DNA from: Muribaculaceae bacterium
Lineage (GTDB): Bacteria; Bacteroidota; Bacteroidia; Bacteroidales; Muribaculaceae
DNA length: 41,530 bases
Assembly (NCBI GenBank): GCA_017477555.1
Contig: JAFUVK010000036.1
Span: 1 to 41,530, forward strand
Direction of reading: 5' to 3'
Shown: positions 16,352 through 24,669 of the stretch, piece after piece
Layout of the letters: every line of letters begins with the position of its first letter
How positions within the stretch are numbered: the first letter of the stretch is position 1
Made by a program: the position numbers and the translations under genes
Notes under the pieces: model-generated
Databases searched by the model: none
What the model was told of the DNA's origin: nothing
The model's input: only the letters and a program-made list of their open reading frames with translations

Positions 16352-17319
16352 TCGAAGGACACGGCGACGACTTGTACCGCTACAGCGGCATCACGATGAA
16401 TTTCAGCTCGAACATCTATGCTCGGGCCGACCTGCAGCCGCTGGAGCACTACCTACGCACCCGCATGCAGGTCATCCGCTCCTATCCCGAGCCGGCGGCC
16501 GCGTCGCTCGAGCGGCTCATCGCGCGGCAGCACGGCCTGGCACCCGATTGTGTGCTGGTCACCGCCGGAGCGGTCGATGCCATCTACCTCATCGCTCAGG
16601 CCTACCGGCACTGGGGCAGTTGCCATCTGGTGCAACCCACATTCAGCGAGTATGCCGATGCGTGCCGCACCTTCGGCTACAATGAGTGCCCCGATGGGGC
16701 GGTAGCCTGGTTGTGTAACCCCAACAATCCCACAGGCACCGTCGTTCCTGTCGACCAGGTGCTTGACATGGCCACCCGGCATCGCCTGCTGGTGGTGGAC
16801 CAGAGCTACGAAGACTACACCCTGGAGCCGCTGCTGCCCGCAGTCGCCCGCGACAACATCATCGTGCTGCACTCCATGACCAAGCGGTATGCTGTGCCGG
16901 GACTGCGGTTGGGCTATGTCACTGCGGAGCCTCACATCATCGAGCGGTTGCGCGCTCAGTACAGGCCATGGGCCATCAACGCCCTGTCGCTCGAGGCCGG
17001 CAAGTGGCTGGTGGAGCACGACTTTCAGGCCATACTTCACCTGCCTGACTATCTGGCCGAGACCGAGAGGCTGCGCAGCGCGCTCCGTGGCATCGAGGGC
17101 ATCGAGGCGCACCCCACCAGCACCAACTTCTTCCTGTGTACGGTGGCTTCAGTGGAGGCATCTTGGCTCAAGGAGGAACTAGCCCGTGACAGGGGCATAC
17201 TCATTCGCGACGCGTCGAACTTTGTTGGACTCACGCCGCATCATTTCCGCATCGCCGCCCAGTCGCCCGCCGAGAACGACGCGCTGGTGCGTGCCATCGC
17301 ACAAATCTTGAAACAATGA
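16348..17319 (+). CDS. cobD: L-threonine-O-3-phosphate decarboxylase (CobD)
   Basis: A 323-residue PLP enzyme related to histidinol-phosphate aminotransferase. CobD (Salmonella name) makes (R)-1-aminopropan-2-ol phosphate, the linker of the nucleotide loop. The CNPNNPTG motif (123-130), DQSYEDY (151-157) and the PLP lysine K179 in HSMTKRYAVPGLRLGY are visible. The ATG at 16348 overlaps the cobQ stop as ATGA, which decides the start over an upstream in-frame extension. An aminotransferase of histidine synthesis is possible from sequence alone, but the position between cobQ and cbiB makes CobD far more likely. Confidence 0.9.
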   Translation: MIEGHGDDLYRYSGITMNFSSNIYARADLQPLEHYLRTRMQVIRSYPEPAAASLERLIARQHGLAPDCVLVTAGAVDAIYLIAQAYRHWGSCHLVQPTFSEYADACRTFGYNECPDGAVAWLCNPNNPTGTVVPVDQVLDMATRHRLLVVDQSYEDYTLEPLLPAVARDNIIVLHSMTKRYAVPGLRLGYVTAEPHIIERLRAQYRPWAINALSLEAGKWLVEHDFQAILHLPDYLAETERLRSALRGIEGIEAHPTSTNFFLCTVASVEASWLKEELARDRGILIRDASNFVGLTPHHFRIAAQSPAENDALVRAIAQILKQ

Positions 17320-18242
17320 ACGAACTGCAACTATTGTCTATCTTGCCCCTGACTGTGGGCTGGGCACTCGACATTGTCGTGGGCGACCCGGCACGATTGC
17401 CGCATCCTGTGGTGTGGTTTGGTAAGATAATAGGGTGGGGCGAACATCGCCTCAACCATGGAGCGCATCGCATGGCCAAGGGCGCCCTGATGGCCGTAGG
17501 CTTGATATTGATGGTTTTTGCCATCTGGACGCTGGTGCGTTGGCTCATACCCAACCCGTGGGTGAAGTGTGCCCTCGATGCTGTGGTGGTATTCTACTGT
17601 CTGGCAGGCAGCACCCTCATCCGCGAGGTCCGCGAGGTGTTTCTGGCTCTTGACCGCTCGCTCGAGCAGGGCCGCCGCCAGGTGGCACGCATCGTGGGGC
17701 GCGACACCAGCCAGCTCACGGCGCAGGAGGTGCGCACAGCCGCGCTCGAGACGCTGGCCGAGAACTTGAGCGACGGCGTGATAGCGCCGCTATTCTGGTT
17801 CGCCCTGCTGGGCACACCGGGCATGCTGGCCTATAAGATGATCAACACGCTCGACTCGATGATCGGCTATCGCACCGAGCGTTACCGCCAGTTCGGCTGC
17901 TGGGCGGCACGCATCGACGATGTGGCCAATTACATCCCGGCTCGCCTCACCGCCCTGCTCATGGTCCTTGTCAGTGGTCGGCCGGCGCTGCTGCGCTTTG
18001 TGTGGCGCAATGGCCGCCGCCATGCCAGCCCCAACAGCGGCTATCCTGAGGCGGCCCTGGCGGGCATCCTCGACTGCCGTTTTGGCGGGCCGCACTATTA
18101 CTTCGGCGAGTTGTTCGACAAGCCCTACATCGGTGAGAACGACCGGCCGCTCTCCACGGCCGACATGGGCACAGCGGTGCGCATCAATCGCGCTGCCGAA
18201 ATCTTGATGGTTATCATTGTCATCGTCACGCTCAGCATCTGA
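17316..18242 (+). CDS. cbiB: Adenosylcobinamide-phosphate synthase (CbiB)
   Basis: A 308-residue integral membrane protein that joins adenosylcobyric acid to the aminopropanol (phosphate) arm. Family motifs are GDPARLPHPVVWFGK near the N-terminus and AENLSDGVIAPLFW in the middle, with several hydrophobic segments. It overlaps cobD by ATGA and ends this coupled operon. It converges with cobT; 197 bp separate the two stop codons. Confidence 0.95.
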   Translation: MNELQLLSILPLTVGWALDIVVGDPARLPHPVVWFGKIIGWGEHRLNHGAHRMAKGALMAVGLILMVFAIWTLVRWLIPNPWVKCALDAVVVFYCLAGSTLIREVREVFLALDRSLEQGRRQVARIVGRDTSQLTAQEVRTAALETLAENLSDGVIAPLFWFALLGTPGMLAYKMINTLDSMIGYRTERYRQFGCWAARIDDVANYIPARLTALLMVLVSGRPALLRFVWRNGRRHASPNSGYPEAALAGILDCRFGGPHYYFGELFDKPYIGENDRPLSTADMGTAVRINRAAEILMVIIVIVTLSI

Positions 18243-18369
18243 CACAACTGAGCCACGCGGCGCTCGTTTGATTATGGAAAACAACTTAAACAACTCAAAC
18301 AACGACTAAAAACCAGCTGCGAAACGAATTAAACAGTTTTTTAGCCATGCAGTTTGTGCAGATAGGGCT

Positions 18370-18416
18370 GATTCGCGGACATCAGGAATGATTGATTCGC
18401 GTGACATCCGCGGTTT
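18370..18416. terminator. Possible bidirectional terminator with direct repeats between cbiB and cobT
   Basis: CGCGGA (18374-18379) pairs with TCCGCG (18407-18412) before TTTTAAAA, between convergent genes. Inside the segment GATTCGCGGACATC (18370-18383) is repeated 24 bases later as GATTCGCGTGACATC (18394-18408), and a third ATTCGCG is nearby at about 18423. The stem is short, so terminator function is uncertain; it could instead be a repeat remnant. Confidence 0.4.
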
Positions 18417-18439
18417 TAAAATCATTCGCGAGAGGCTTG

Positions 18440-19498
18440 TCAGAAGTATTTGGTGATTTTGGCGGTGTCGAAGTTGTTCATCTCACGCACCATGCGCACG
18501 GCCGAGTCGAGTAGCGGGAAGGCGCACAAGGCACCCGTGCCCTCGCCCAGACGCAGCCCCAGGTTGAGCAGCGGCCTTGCGCCCACGATGTCGAGCATGC
18601 GGCGGTGCCCGCTCTCGTCGCCGCAGTGGGCAAACACCATGTAATCTTTAGCGGCGGGATAGAGCCGGATGGCTGCGATGGCGCAGGCCGTCATGATGAA
18701 GCCGTCGACCAGCACCACCAGGCCGCGCTCGGCGCCGCGGAGCATGGCCCCGATGGCAGCCACCATTTCAAAGCCGCCAAAGTAGCGTATCATATCCTCC
18801 ACATCCAACTGAGGGGTGTGGGCCGCTTGGCAAAGCGAGCGATAATGCTCCACAGCCTGGGTCAGCACTGCGCGTTTGTGGCGCAGTCCCGTCGTGTCAA
18901 GCCCTGCCCCTGCCCCGATGCACTCGTCGAGTGGGATGTTGCCCAGCAGACTCATCCAGATGCTCGACGGCGAGGTGTTGGCGATGCCCATCTCGCCCAC
19001 GCTCAGCACCTGGCAGCCCTGTGACACGCAGTTGTCGACCAGTTCGACACCCACTTGCAGTGCGCGCTCATACTGCTCGGTGGTCATGGCCGCCTCATGC
19101 AGGAAGTTGCGCGTGCCGCGGGCTATCTTGCGGTCGATGATTCCCTCCACGCCCGTCAGGTCGTGGTCCACACCCACGTCGACGATGCGCAGCGTGAAGC
19201 CGTGCTGGCGGCAGAACATGTTGACACCGCCACCGCCGTGGGTAAAGTTGATCATCTGTTGCCATGTCACCTCACGCGGCGACACGCTCACACCCTCGCG
19301 CTCAATGCCGTGGTCACCGCCCAGCAGCAAGTGGCACGGGTGGTTGAGGCTGGGCGACAGGGTGTGCTGAATCAGGCCAATCTGCATGGCCAGCTCCTCC
19401 AGGCGGCCCAGCGAGCCCTTGGGTTTGTTCAGGTGGTCAATCTTTTGCTGCAATGTCGCTTGCAGCGAGCGGTCAATGGGGTGTATGTCGAATGTCAT
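18440..19498 (-). CDS. cobT: Nicotinate-nucleotide:dimethylbenzimidazole phosphoribosyltransferase (CobT)
   Basis: A 352-residue enzyme of normal length that makes alpha-ribazole phosphate from a lower-ligand base and nicotinate mononucleotide. Typical segments are NKPKGSLGRLE (24-34), GGDHGI (60-65), SVGEMGIANT (166-175) and LGEGTGA (317-323), where E319 is the likely catalytic base. The base need not be dimethylbenzimidazole: many Bacteroidales use adenine-type or other lower ligands, and no synthesis genes for dimethylbenzimidazole are seen here. It is last in the cobS-cobC-cobU-cobT operon, two bases after cobU. Confidence 0.96.
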   Translation of the reverse strand: MTFDIHPIDRSLQATLQQKIDHLNKPKGSLGRLEELAMQIGLIQHTLSPSLNHPCHLLLGGDHGIEREGVSVSPREVTWQQMINFTHGGGGVNMFCRQHGFTLRIVDVGVDHDLTGVEGIIDRKIARGTRNFLHEAAMTTEQYERALQVGVELVDNCVSQGCQVLSVGEMGIANTSPSSIWMSLLGNIPLDECIGAGAGLDTTGLRHKRAVLTQAVEHYRSLCQAAHTPQLDVEDMIRYFGGFEMVAAIGAMLRGAERGLVVLVDGFIMTACAIAAIRLYPAAKDYMVFAHCGDESGHRRMLDIVGARPLLNLGLRLGEGTGALCAFPLLDSAVRMVREMNNFDTAKITKYF

Positions 19499-19500
19499 GA

Positions 19501-20007
19501 TTATTTGATTTTAAGGGCAATGCCCGACACCATCAGGTAGACCTCATCGGCCCGAGCGGCGATGTACTGATTCATCCATCCCTCGAGGTCGGTGAAACGC
19601 CGCTGTACGGCATTGTCGCTGGTGCCGCCACTGCCTATCTCGTTGGTGACAAAGATGTAGGTGGCATCGTGGGCGGTGAAGCGGTCAAACTCTTGCTTGG
19701 CCACGTCGAGCGTCCGGTCCACATCCTGGTTGTCGAAAAAGAAGTTGGTGAGCCACAGCGTGACGCAGTCGATGACCGCCACACGGCCCGTGAGGTCGTG
19801 GCGGCTCAGGTGGCGCTCTTCCTCAATGTTGGTCCATTGCGGTCCGCGGCGTTGCTGGTGAAGGCGCACCCGTTGTGCAAACTCCTCGTCCCAGATGTGT
19901 GCTGTGGCCACATACACCGGGTTGTCGCTCAAGCTCAATGCCAGCCGTTCGGCCTGTGTGCTCTTGCCCGACCGTTGCCCTCCGGTGATCAATATGATTT
20001 TACTCAT
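19501..20007 (-). CDS. cobU: Adenosylcobinamide kinase / guanylyltransferase (CobU)
   Basis: A 168-residue bifunctional enzyme that phosphorylates adenosylcobinamide and transfers GMP to give adenosylcobinamide-GDP. The P-loop GGQRSGKS (9-16) and H50 in RVRLHQQRR (matching the guanylylated histidine of Salmonella CobU) are visible, as is the conserved DCVTLWLTN. The start at 20007 overlaps the cobC stop as ATGA. A longer reading upstream adds only non-homologous sequence. Confidence 0.95.
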   Translation of the reverse strand: MSKIILITGGQRSGKSTQAERLALSLSDNPVYVATAHIWDEEFAQRVRLHQQRRGPQWTNIEEERHLSRHDLTGRVAVIDCVTLWLTNFFFDNQDVDRTLDVAKQEFDRFTAHDATYIFVTNEIGSGGTSDNAVQRRFTDLEGWMNQYIAARADEVYLMVSGIALKIK

Positions 20008-20534
20008 AGTTCTATCGTCATTATTCCGCCGAAGGGTGCCAGATGGTCCCAAGCATCCTGTTCGTCGAACAGGCCGGCATAAAGTCCTGCGGCAATCAGC
20101 ACACCGCCGTGCGCAAAGATGGCGACCCGCTCATGGCTCGCTGTGCGCAACTCGTCGAGGAAAGCTCCTACACGGGCCATCAGGTCGGGGAAGGCCTCTC
20201 CGCCGGGTGTGGGCAGGTGCATATAGTCTTTGTACCACTCTTGCAGGCACGGGTCTTGAATCTTGTCGTACAGTTGCATCTCCCACTTGCCCATGTTCAT
20301 CTCCATGAGCCGGTCGTCGACCGTGGGCGAGGGGTAGCCGCAATAGGCGGCCAGCTTTCTGGCGCGCGTCAGCGGTGATGAGAACACTGCATCGACGGGC
20401 AGGTAAGGCTGCAGGCCCTGCAGCGTCAGTGCGGCCTCGTCGGTGAAGGTGTCGCTCACCGGCACATCGGTCTGCCCGTAGCAGGTGCCACGCGGCACGG
20501 CCACGCTAGTGTGTCTGATTAGTATTACTTGCAT
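20004..20534 (-). CDS. cobC: Alpha-ribazole phosphatase, histidine phosphatase family (CobC)
   Basis: A 176-residue phosphoglycerate-mutase-like phosphatase. Catalytic residues by motif are R7-H8 (LIRHTSV), R58 (SSPLTRARK), E78 (MEMNMGKWE) and H142 (FAHGGVL). It would dephosphorylate alpha-ribazole phosphate or adenosylcobalamin phosphate at the end of the pathway. The family is broad, and the role is assigned from its place between cobS and cobU. The ATG at 20534 lies within the end of cobS (10-base overlap). Confidence 0.88.
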   Translation of the reverse strand: MQVILIRHTSVAVPRGTCYGQTDVPVSDTFTDEAALTLQGLQPYLPVDAVFSSPLTRARKLAAYCGYPSPTVDDRLMEMNMGKWEMQLYDKIQDPCLQEWYKDYMHLPTPGGEAFPDLMARVGAFLDELRTASHERVAIFAHGGVLIAAGLYAGLFDEQDAWDHLAPFGGIMTIEL

Positions 20535-21310
20535 AGAAACGTGATTGTCAATAATGTGGTAAGCTCCACCAGCAGACACACTGCGCCGCAGCAGTCGCCG
20601 GTATAGCCTCGCAACTTGCGCCAGATGAGCCAGTACAGGAAGTACATCACCAGTCCGGGCACAACGATGACGTAGAGCCAGTCGGCCACATGGCCCAGCC
20701 ATGCGAAGGCGGCCATGGGCAGCAGGCCCTGTACTGCCAGTCCTACGCCGGCCGCCATGCTGGGGCGGCGATACACGGTGTGGCTCTTGGCGGTAGCCTC
20801 GTTGCGGGCATAGGGCAGCATCGACACCAGTTGGCTGCTCAGCATCTTGGCATAGGGGTCGGCAGCGGCTATGGCTAGCGCGGCAAGGCCGGGGGGCAGG
20901 CTGTGGAGCGTGGCACCCAACAGGGCCACATACACCACCAGGCCCAGCACGCCGTAGGTGCCAATGTGCGAGTCCTTCATGATGGCCAAGATGCGTTCGC
21001 GGTCCACACCGCCGCCGAAGCCGTCGAAGAAGTCGGCCAGACCGTCCTCATGCAGCGCGCCAGTGACCAACAGCCGCATGGCGATGGCCAAAATCACGGC
21101 TATGGCATAGGGTAGGAACATGCTGCTCACATACAGGGTGGCACCCATAATGCCGCCCGTCACCCATCCAGCCAATGGCCAAAATTCGACCACTGAGCGG
21201 TAGCTCTCGCGTGGTGGCTGGTGCAGCCGCCACAGCGGCAGGCGGGTGAAGAAGGTCAAGGCCGCCCATGGGCGGTCGTACCAGCTGATATGTTCTGTCG
21301 CTTGCTGCAT
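20525..21310 (-). CDS. cobS: Adenosylcobinamide-GDP ribazoletransferase (cobalamin synthase, CobS)
   Basis: A 261-residue polytopic membrane enzyme that joins adenosylcobinamide-GDP to alpha-ribazole (phosphate). The family motif GALHEDGLADFFDGFGGG (84-101) with metal-binding acidic residues and DSHIGTYGVLGL (113-124) are present. The start is placed at the ATG at 21310 (MQQATEHISWYDRPW); longer forms run into non-homologous sequence. It is first in the nucleotide-loop operon, with a -7 element at 21335-21328 shared in a divergent intergenic region with the btuF-like gene. Confidence 0.95.
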   Translation of the reverse strand: MQQATEHISWYDRPWAALTFFTRLPLWRLHQPPRESYRSVVEFWPLAGWVTGGIMGATLYVSSMFLPYAIAVILAIAMRLLVTGALHEDGLADFFDGFGGGVDRERILAIMKDSHIGTYGVLGLVVYVALLGATLHSLPPGLAALAIAAADPYAKMLSSQLVSMLPYARNEATAKSHTVYRRPSMAAGVGLAVQGLLPMAAFAWLGHVADWLYVIVVPGLVMYFLYWLIWRKLRGYTGDCCGAVCLLVELTTLLTITFLCK

Positions 21311-21327
21311 GATGCCGATAATTTGTG

Positions 21328-21335
21328 CAAAAGTA
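21328..21335 (-). promoter_or_regulatory. Promoter -7 element of the cobS operon
   Basis: TACTTTTG on the minus strand fits TAnnTTTG. Transcription would start only some 10 bases before the cobS ATG. No clear -33 element is seen. Confidence 0.5.
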
Positions 21336-21380
21336 CAAACATTTCGGCACACGACAGGCATTCGGCAAGGGGATTTTTTG

Positions 21381-21388
21381 TAATTTTG
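21381..21388 (+). promoter_or_regulatory. Promoter -7 element of the btuF-btuC operon
   Basis: TAATTTTG followed by CGCCGC, a perfect -7 element, 27 bases before the btuF-like ATG. The -33 region is poor. The spacing to the divergent cobS promoter (about 45 bp) leaves little room for a riboswitch, and none is seen. Confidence 0.6.
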
Positions 21389-21414
21389 CGCCGCAATAAC
21401 AAAAAGATGATAAA

Positions 21415-22521
21415 ATGAAGCAGTTTTTGGTTTGCATTGCCCTAGTGGCGATGCTTTGCGCATGCCAGCCGACAGGCAATTCGGGTGGCGATGACAACAA
21501 TACGGCCGATTCGATGGCCGCAATCACCGTGAAGTATGCCACCGGATTCACGGTGCGCGACTCAGCCGAGGTCAGACTGGTGGATGTGGGCAAGAGCGAC
21601 CACTTTGCGCTGGTACACGATGATGATGCCGCCGTGCCTCAGGGCTATGTCAAGGTCAAGGTGCCCATTGAGCGCACCATCTGCATGACGGCCTTGCAGT
21701 TGAGCAACTTCACCGTCCTCGATGCCCACGACGTGGTCAAGGGCATCACCGGCACCAAAAACCTCTATAACGAAGACATCCTGGCGCGCGTGGGCGACGG
21801 ACGCATCGTCAAGATAGGCATGGAGGGAGAGTTCGACACCGAACTGGTGCTTGCCGCCAACCCCGACGTCATCTTCATCTCGCCCTCGAAGCGTGGAGGC
21901 TACGATGCCATCAAGGAGACTGGCATCACCCTGGTTCCGCATCTGGGCTACAAGGAGCTTGACCCGCTGGGGCAGGCCGAGTGGATCAAGTTTGTCGGCA
22001 TGTTTATCGGCAAGGAGCACGAGGCTGAAGAGGTGTTTGCCCGCATCGAACAGCGCTACAACGACCTCAAGGCACGGGTGGCCAATGTGGGCACACGGCC
22101 TACGGTCACCAGCGGCGAGATGCACTATGGCAACTGGCACGCGGTGGGCGGCAAAAACTATCTGGCGCAAATTTTCCGTGATGCCGGGGCCGACTATGTG
22201 ATCAACGACGACGAGACCTCGGGCGAGGATCTGGAGTTTGAGAAGATGTATGCCCTCTCGGCCAACGCCGACTACTGGCGCATCCTCAACAGCTATCCCG
22301 GCGAGTTCAGCTACGAGGCCCTCCAGGCCAGCGAGCCGCGCAACGCCATGCTCAAGGCGTTCAAGGAGCACAAGGTCATCTACTGCAACATGAAGAAGAC
22401 GCCCTACTACGAGATTTCGCCCGTCATGCCCGATGTCCTGCTCAAGGATTTTGTGGCCATATTCCACCCCGAGCTGGTTGAGAGCGACTACCAGCCCACC
22501 TTCTACCGTCTGCTGCGATGA
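21415..22521 (+). CDS. btuF: ABC transporter substrate-binding lipoprotein, BtuF/FecB-like
   Basis: A 368-residue periplasmic binding protein of the helical-backbone class used for corrinoids and siderophores. The signal peptide ends in the lipobox LCAC (C17). The two-lobed family pattern is visible: PIERTICMTALQLSNFTVLD in the first lobe, LVLAANPDVIFISP, then a second lobe beginning around TRPTVTSG. Corrinoid specificity is inferred from its location between two cobalamin gene blocks; iron-chelate uptake cannot be excluded from sequence. It overlaps btuC by ATGA. Confidence 0.82.
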   Translation: MKQFLVCIALVAMLCACQPTGNSGGDDNNTADSMAAITVKYATGFTVRDSAEVRLVDVGKSDHFALVHDDDAAVPQGYVKVKVPIERTICMTALQLSNFTVLDAHDVVKGITGTKNLYNEDILARVGDGRIVKIGMEGEFDTELVLAANPDVIFISPSKRGGYDAIKETGITLVPHLGYKELDPLGQAEWIKFVGMFIGKEHEAEEVFARIEQRYNDLKARVANVGTRPTVTSGEMHYGNWHAVGGKNYLAQIFRDAGADYVINDDETSGEDLEFEKMYALSANADYWRILNSYPGEFSYEALQASEPRNAMLKAFKEHKVIYCNMKKTPYYEISPVMPDVLLKDFVAIFHPELVESDYQPTFYRLLR

Positions 22522-23546
22522 GACGTTCCTTGCCTCTGACGTTAGCCTTGCTGGTGGGCATCGGTGCGTTGCTGATTGTCAACCTGTTTATCGGGTCGGT
22601 GCGGATTCCCGTCATCGACATCTGCCGCATCTTGCTGGGCATGGGCTGTGAGTCGGAGATTTGGACCAACATCGTGCTCAGCTCGCGTCTTCCGCAGGCC
22701 CTGACCGCCATTGTGGCCGGCGCGGGGCTGGCGGTGAGTGGACTGATGATGCAGACCATCTTCCGCAACCCGCTGGCAGGGCCGTCCATTCTAGGTATCA
22801 GCAACGGGGCGAGCCTGGGAGTGGCGTTTGTCGTGCTGCTGTCGGGCCAGCTGGGAGGCGTGGCGTTGAGCCGCCTGGGCTATCTGGGCGATGCCGCCAT
22901 ATCGATTGCCGCCATTGTGGGTGCGCTGGCGGTGATGTTGCTCATCCTGTGGGTGTCAAACAAGGTGCAGGGCAATGTCACCCTGCTCATCATCGGTGTG
23001 ATGATAGGCTATCTGGCCACTGCCATCATCGGGGTGCTCAAGTTTCTGAGCCCCGAGGAGGATGTCAAGGCTTTTGTCGTGTGGGGATTGGGGTCGTTTG
23101 CCCGTGTCTCGGGCGATGAGGTGATGCTCTTCGTGACGCTGATGTGTGTGCTGTTGCCGCTTAGCTTCTTGCTGGTCAAACCACTTAATGCCATGCTGCT
23201 GGGCGACCGCTATGCCGCAAGCATGGGACTGAATGTGCGCAGGACGCGCATGCTCATCATCATCAGTTCGGGTGTGTTGGTGGCCATTGTCACCGCCTAT
23301 TGCGGACCCATCATGTTTATTGGCCTGGCCGTGCCGCATCTGGCACGGGGGCTGTATCGCACCAGCGACCACTTGACCCTGATGCCCGCCACGGCGTTGT
23401 GCGGAGCCGCCTTGGCGCTGCTGTGCAACTTCATCGCGCGTGCGCCGGGCTTCGAGGGGGCACTACCGGTGAACAGTGTCACTGCCCTGGTGGGTGCTCC
23501 GGTCATCGTCATGGTGCTGCTGCGCCGCCATCGCTATTCGCTCTAG
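22518..23546 (+). CDS. btuC: ABC transporter permease, BtuC/FecCD family
   Basis: A 342-residue inner-membrane permease with about ten hydrophobic helices. Family segments include SSRLPQALTAIVAGAGLAVS near 55-75, MMQTIFRNPLAGPSILGIS and GPIMFIGLAVPHLARGLY near 257-275, which contacts the ATPase in this family. It should import the ligand of the preceding binding protein. No ATPase gene (btuD) follows: the next gene is convergent and unrelated. The TAG stop (23544-23546) lies inside the end of an inverted-repeat element, so the present C-terminus (RYSL) may have been set by that insertion. Confidence 0.88.
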   Translation: MRRSLPLTLALLVGIGALLIVNLFIGSVRIPVIDICRILLGMGCESEIWTNIVLSSRLPQALTAIVAGAGLAVSGLMMQTIFRNPLAGPSILGISNGASLGVAFVVLLSGQLGGVALSRLGYLGDAAISIAAIVGALAVMLLILWVSNKVQGNVTLLIIGVMIGYLATAIIGVLKFLSPEEDVKAFVVWGLGSFARVSGDEVMLFVTLMCVLLPLSFLLVKPLNAMLLGDRYAASMGLNVRRTRMLIIISSGVLVAIVTAYCGPIMFIGLAVPHLARGLYRTSDHLTLMPATALCGAALALLCNFIARAPGFEGALPVNSVTALVGAPVIVMVLLRRHRYSL

Positions 23547-23726
23547 CCTGGATTATTCATGGCCCTGCGTAGCGAAAATATCAAGGGGCTGTGCATCAGC
23601 GTGAGCGCAGCGACGCCGACGCAGGATGTAGTAAATCCTACATTCAAGGAGAAGGAGCGAGCATTGCGCTCAGGTGCAGGCCTTTGTGATTTGCAGTAGT
23701 AAGGGCTATGAATAATCCAGGCTAGA
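23542..23726. mobile_element. 185-bp element with 25-bp terminal inverted repeats (MITE-like)
   Basis: The segment 23542-23566 (beginning TCTAGCCTGGATTATTCAT) returns inverted at 23702-23726 with 24 of 25 bases matching. The interior has no ORF but holds a smaller hairpin, GGATGTAG and CTACATTC (one mismatch). No clear target duplication is seen in the flanks. It fills the space between the convergent btuC and DUF1460 genes and contains the btuC stop codon. A lone copy of one end is at 33028-33041. Either a non-autonomous transposable element or a large bidirectional terminator repeat is possible; the second end elsewhere favours a mobile repeat. Confidence 0.75.
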
Positions 23727-23728
23727 TA

Positions 23729-24622
23729 TCACGGCATGATGCGGAACACGCGTATGCCCAGGCAGGTGCTCTTGCTGCCGCTCAGATGGTCGCGCAGGTT
23801 CTTGCGCTCGAGCATCACCTTGCCGCCGCTCATCGACGCGTCCAGCAGATAAATCTCGCCGAGCTCGTCCTTGTGGATGATGCCCAGGTGCGAGATGTCG
23901 AGTCCTTCGATTTTGGTCACCAGTCCCACAAAGTCGCCGTCGCGCAGTGCCGCCTTCACCGCCTTGTCGCCCAGCCATGACTTTTTGAGGTAGGGCATGC
24001 GGTGGTTGCGGTATCCCATCTCGATGTCTTTGATTTTTCGGACCATGGCACTGTCGCCCTTCAGGCTACGGTAGCTGTCCTTGTTTTGCGACATGAAGTC
24101 GATGGTCTTGACCATGTAGCTGGCATGGGGCAGGTCGGGCGTGACCTCCACCAGGTTGCCACGGGCATGGTTGTTGACAATCCAGTCGCTGATGTAGTGC
24201 AGTCGCGACGCGTAGTCGGTCATCTTGCCGTTGCGGTAGCGCACGTCCTCAAGGTTGGCCGCGTAGTCGCGCCATGAGTATCGATTGGCGAGCGTGGTGC
24301 GTGTCAGGGCATACAGTGTCTCGATAAATGTGGTGCAGTCCAGCTCGTCGATGTTGATGGTCAGTCGCTCGTCATCGCCCTCGAGCGTGTGAGCCACATA
24401 GGGTGTGCCCATCAGTTGCTCGGCATAGAATGCCACTAGTCCGTTGGCATCCTTCAATCTGTAGTCCATTCCCATTTGCAGCAGTTGGTTGATGCGTGTG
24501 GTGTCTTTATCGCAGTGAAACCGCATGTGCTGCACACTTGCGGCCTGCACTTGCTGCTGGCTGTGCTCGTGCATCGAGCATGCCACGAGCATCACCATGG
24601 TCAGGGTCAGTATCTTTTTCAT
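23729..24622 (-). CDS. DUF1460 family lipoprotein, NlpC/P60-like amidase
   Basis: A 297-residue exported protein resembling DUF1460, a papain-fold family thought to act as N-acetylmuramoyl-alanine amidase or peptidase on cell wall or similar amides. The lipobox LVAC places the lipidated cysteine at residue 15. The likely catalytic cysteine is C96 in DELDCTTFIETLYAL and the histidine H245 in LDISHLGI. The start is the ATG at 24622 (MKKILTLTM); the longer reading lacks a signal at its N-terminus. It lies 47 bp after the RluD-like gene on the same strand. Confidence 0.82.
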   Translation of the reverse strand: MKKILTLTMVMLVACSMHEHSQQQVQAASVQHMRFHCDKDTTRINQLLQMGMDYRLKDANGLVAFYAEQLMGTPYVAHTLEGDDERLTINIDELDCTTFIETLYALTRTTLANRYSWRDYAANLEDVRYRNGKMTDYASRLHYISDWIVNNHARGNLVEVTPDLPHASYMVKTIDFMSQNKDSYRSLKGDSAMVRKIKDIEMGYRNHRMPYLKKSWLGDKAVKAALRDGDFVGLVTKIEGLDISHLGIIHKDELGEIYLLDASMSGGKVMLERKNLRDHLSGSKSTCLGIRVFRIMP

Positions 24623-24669
24623 TGTTTTTAATTTTTCTAGAGGGCCTAGATGTTTGGGAGGGGTGGCGG

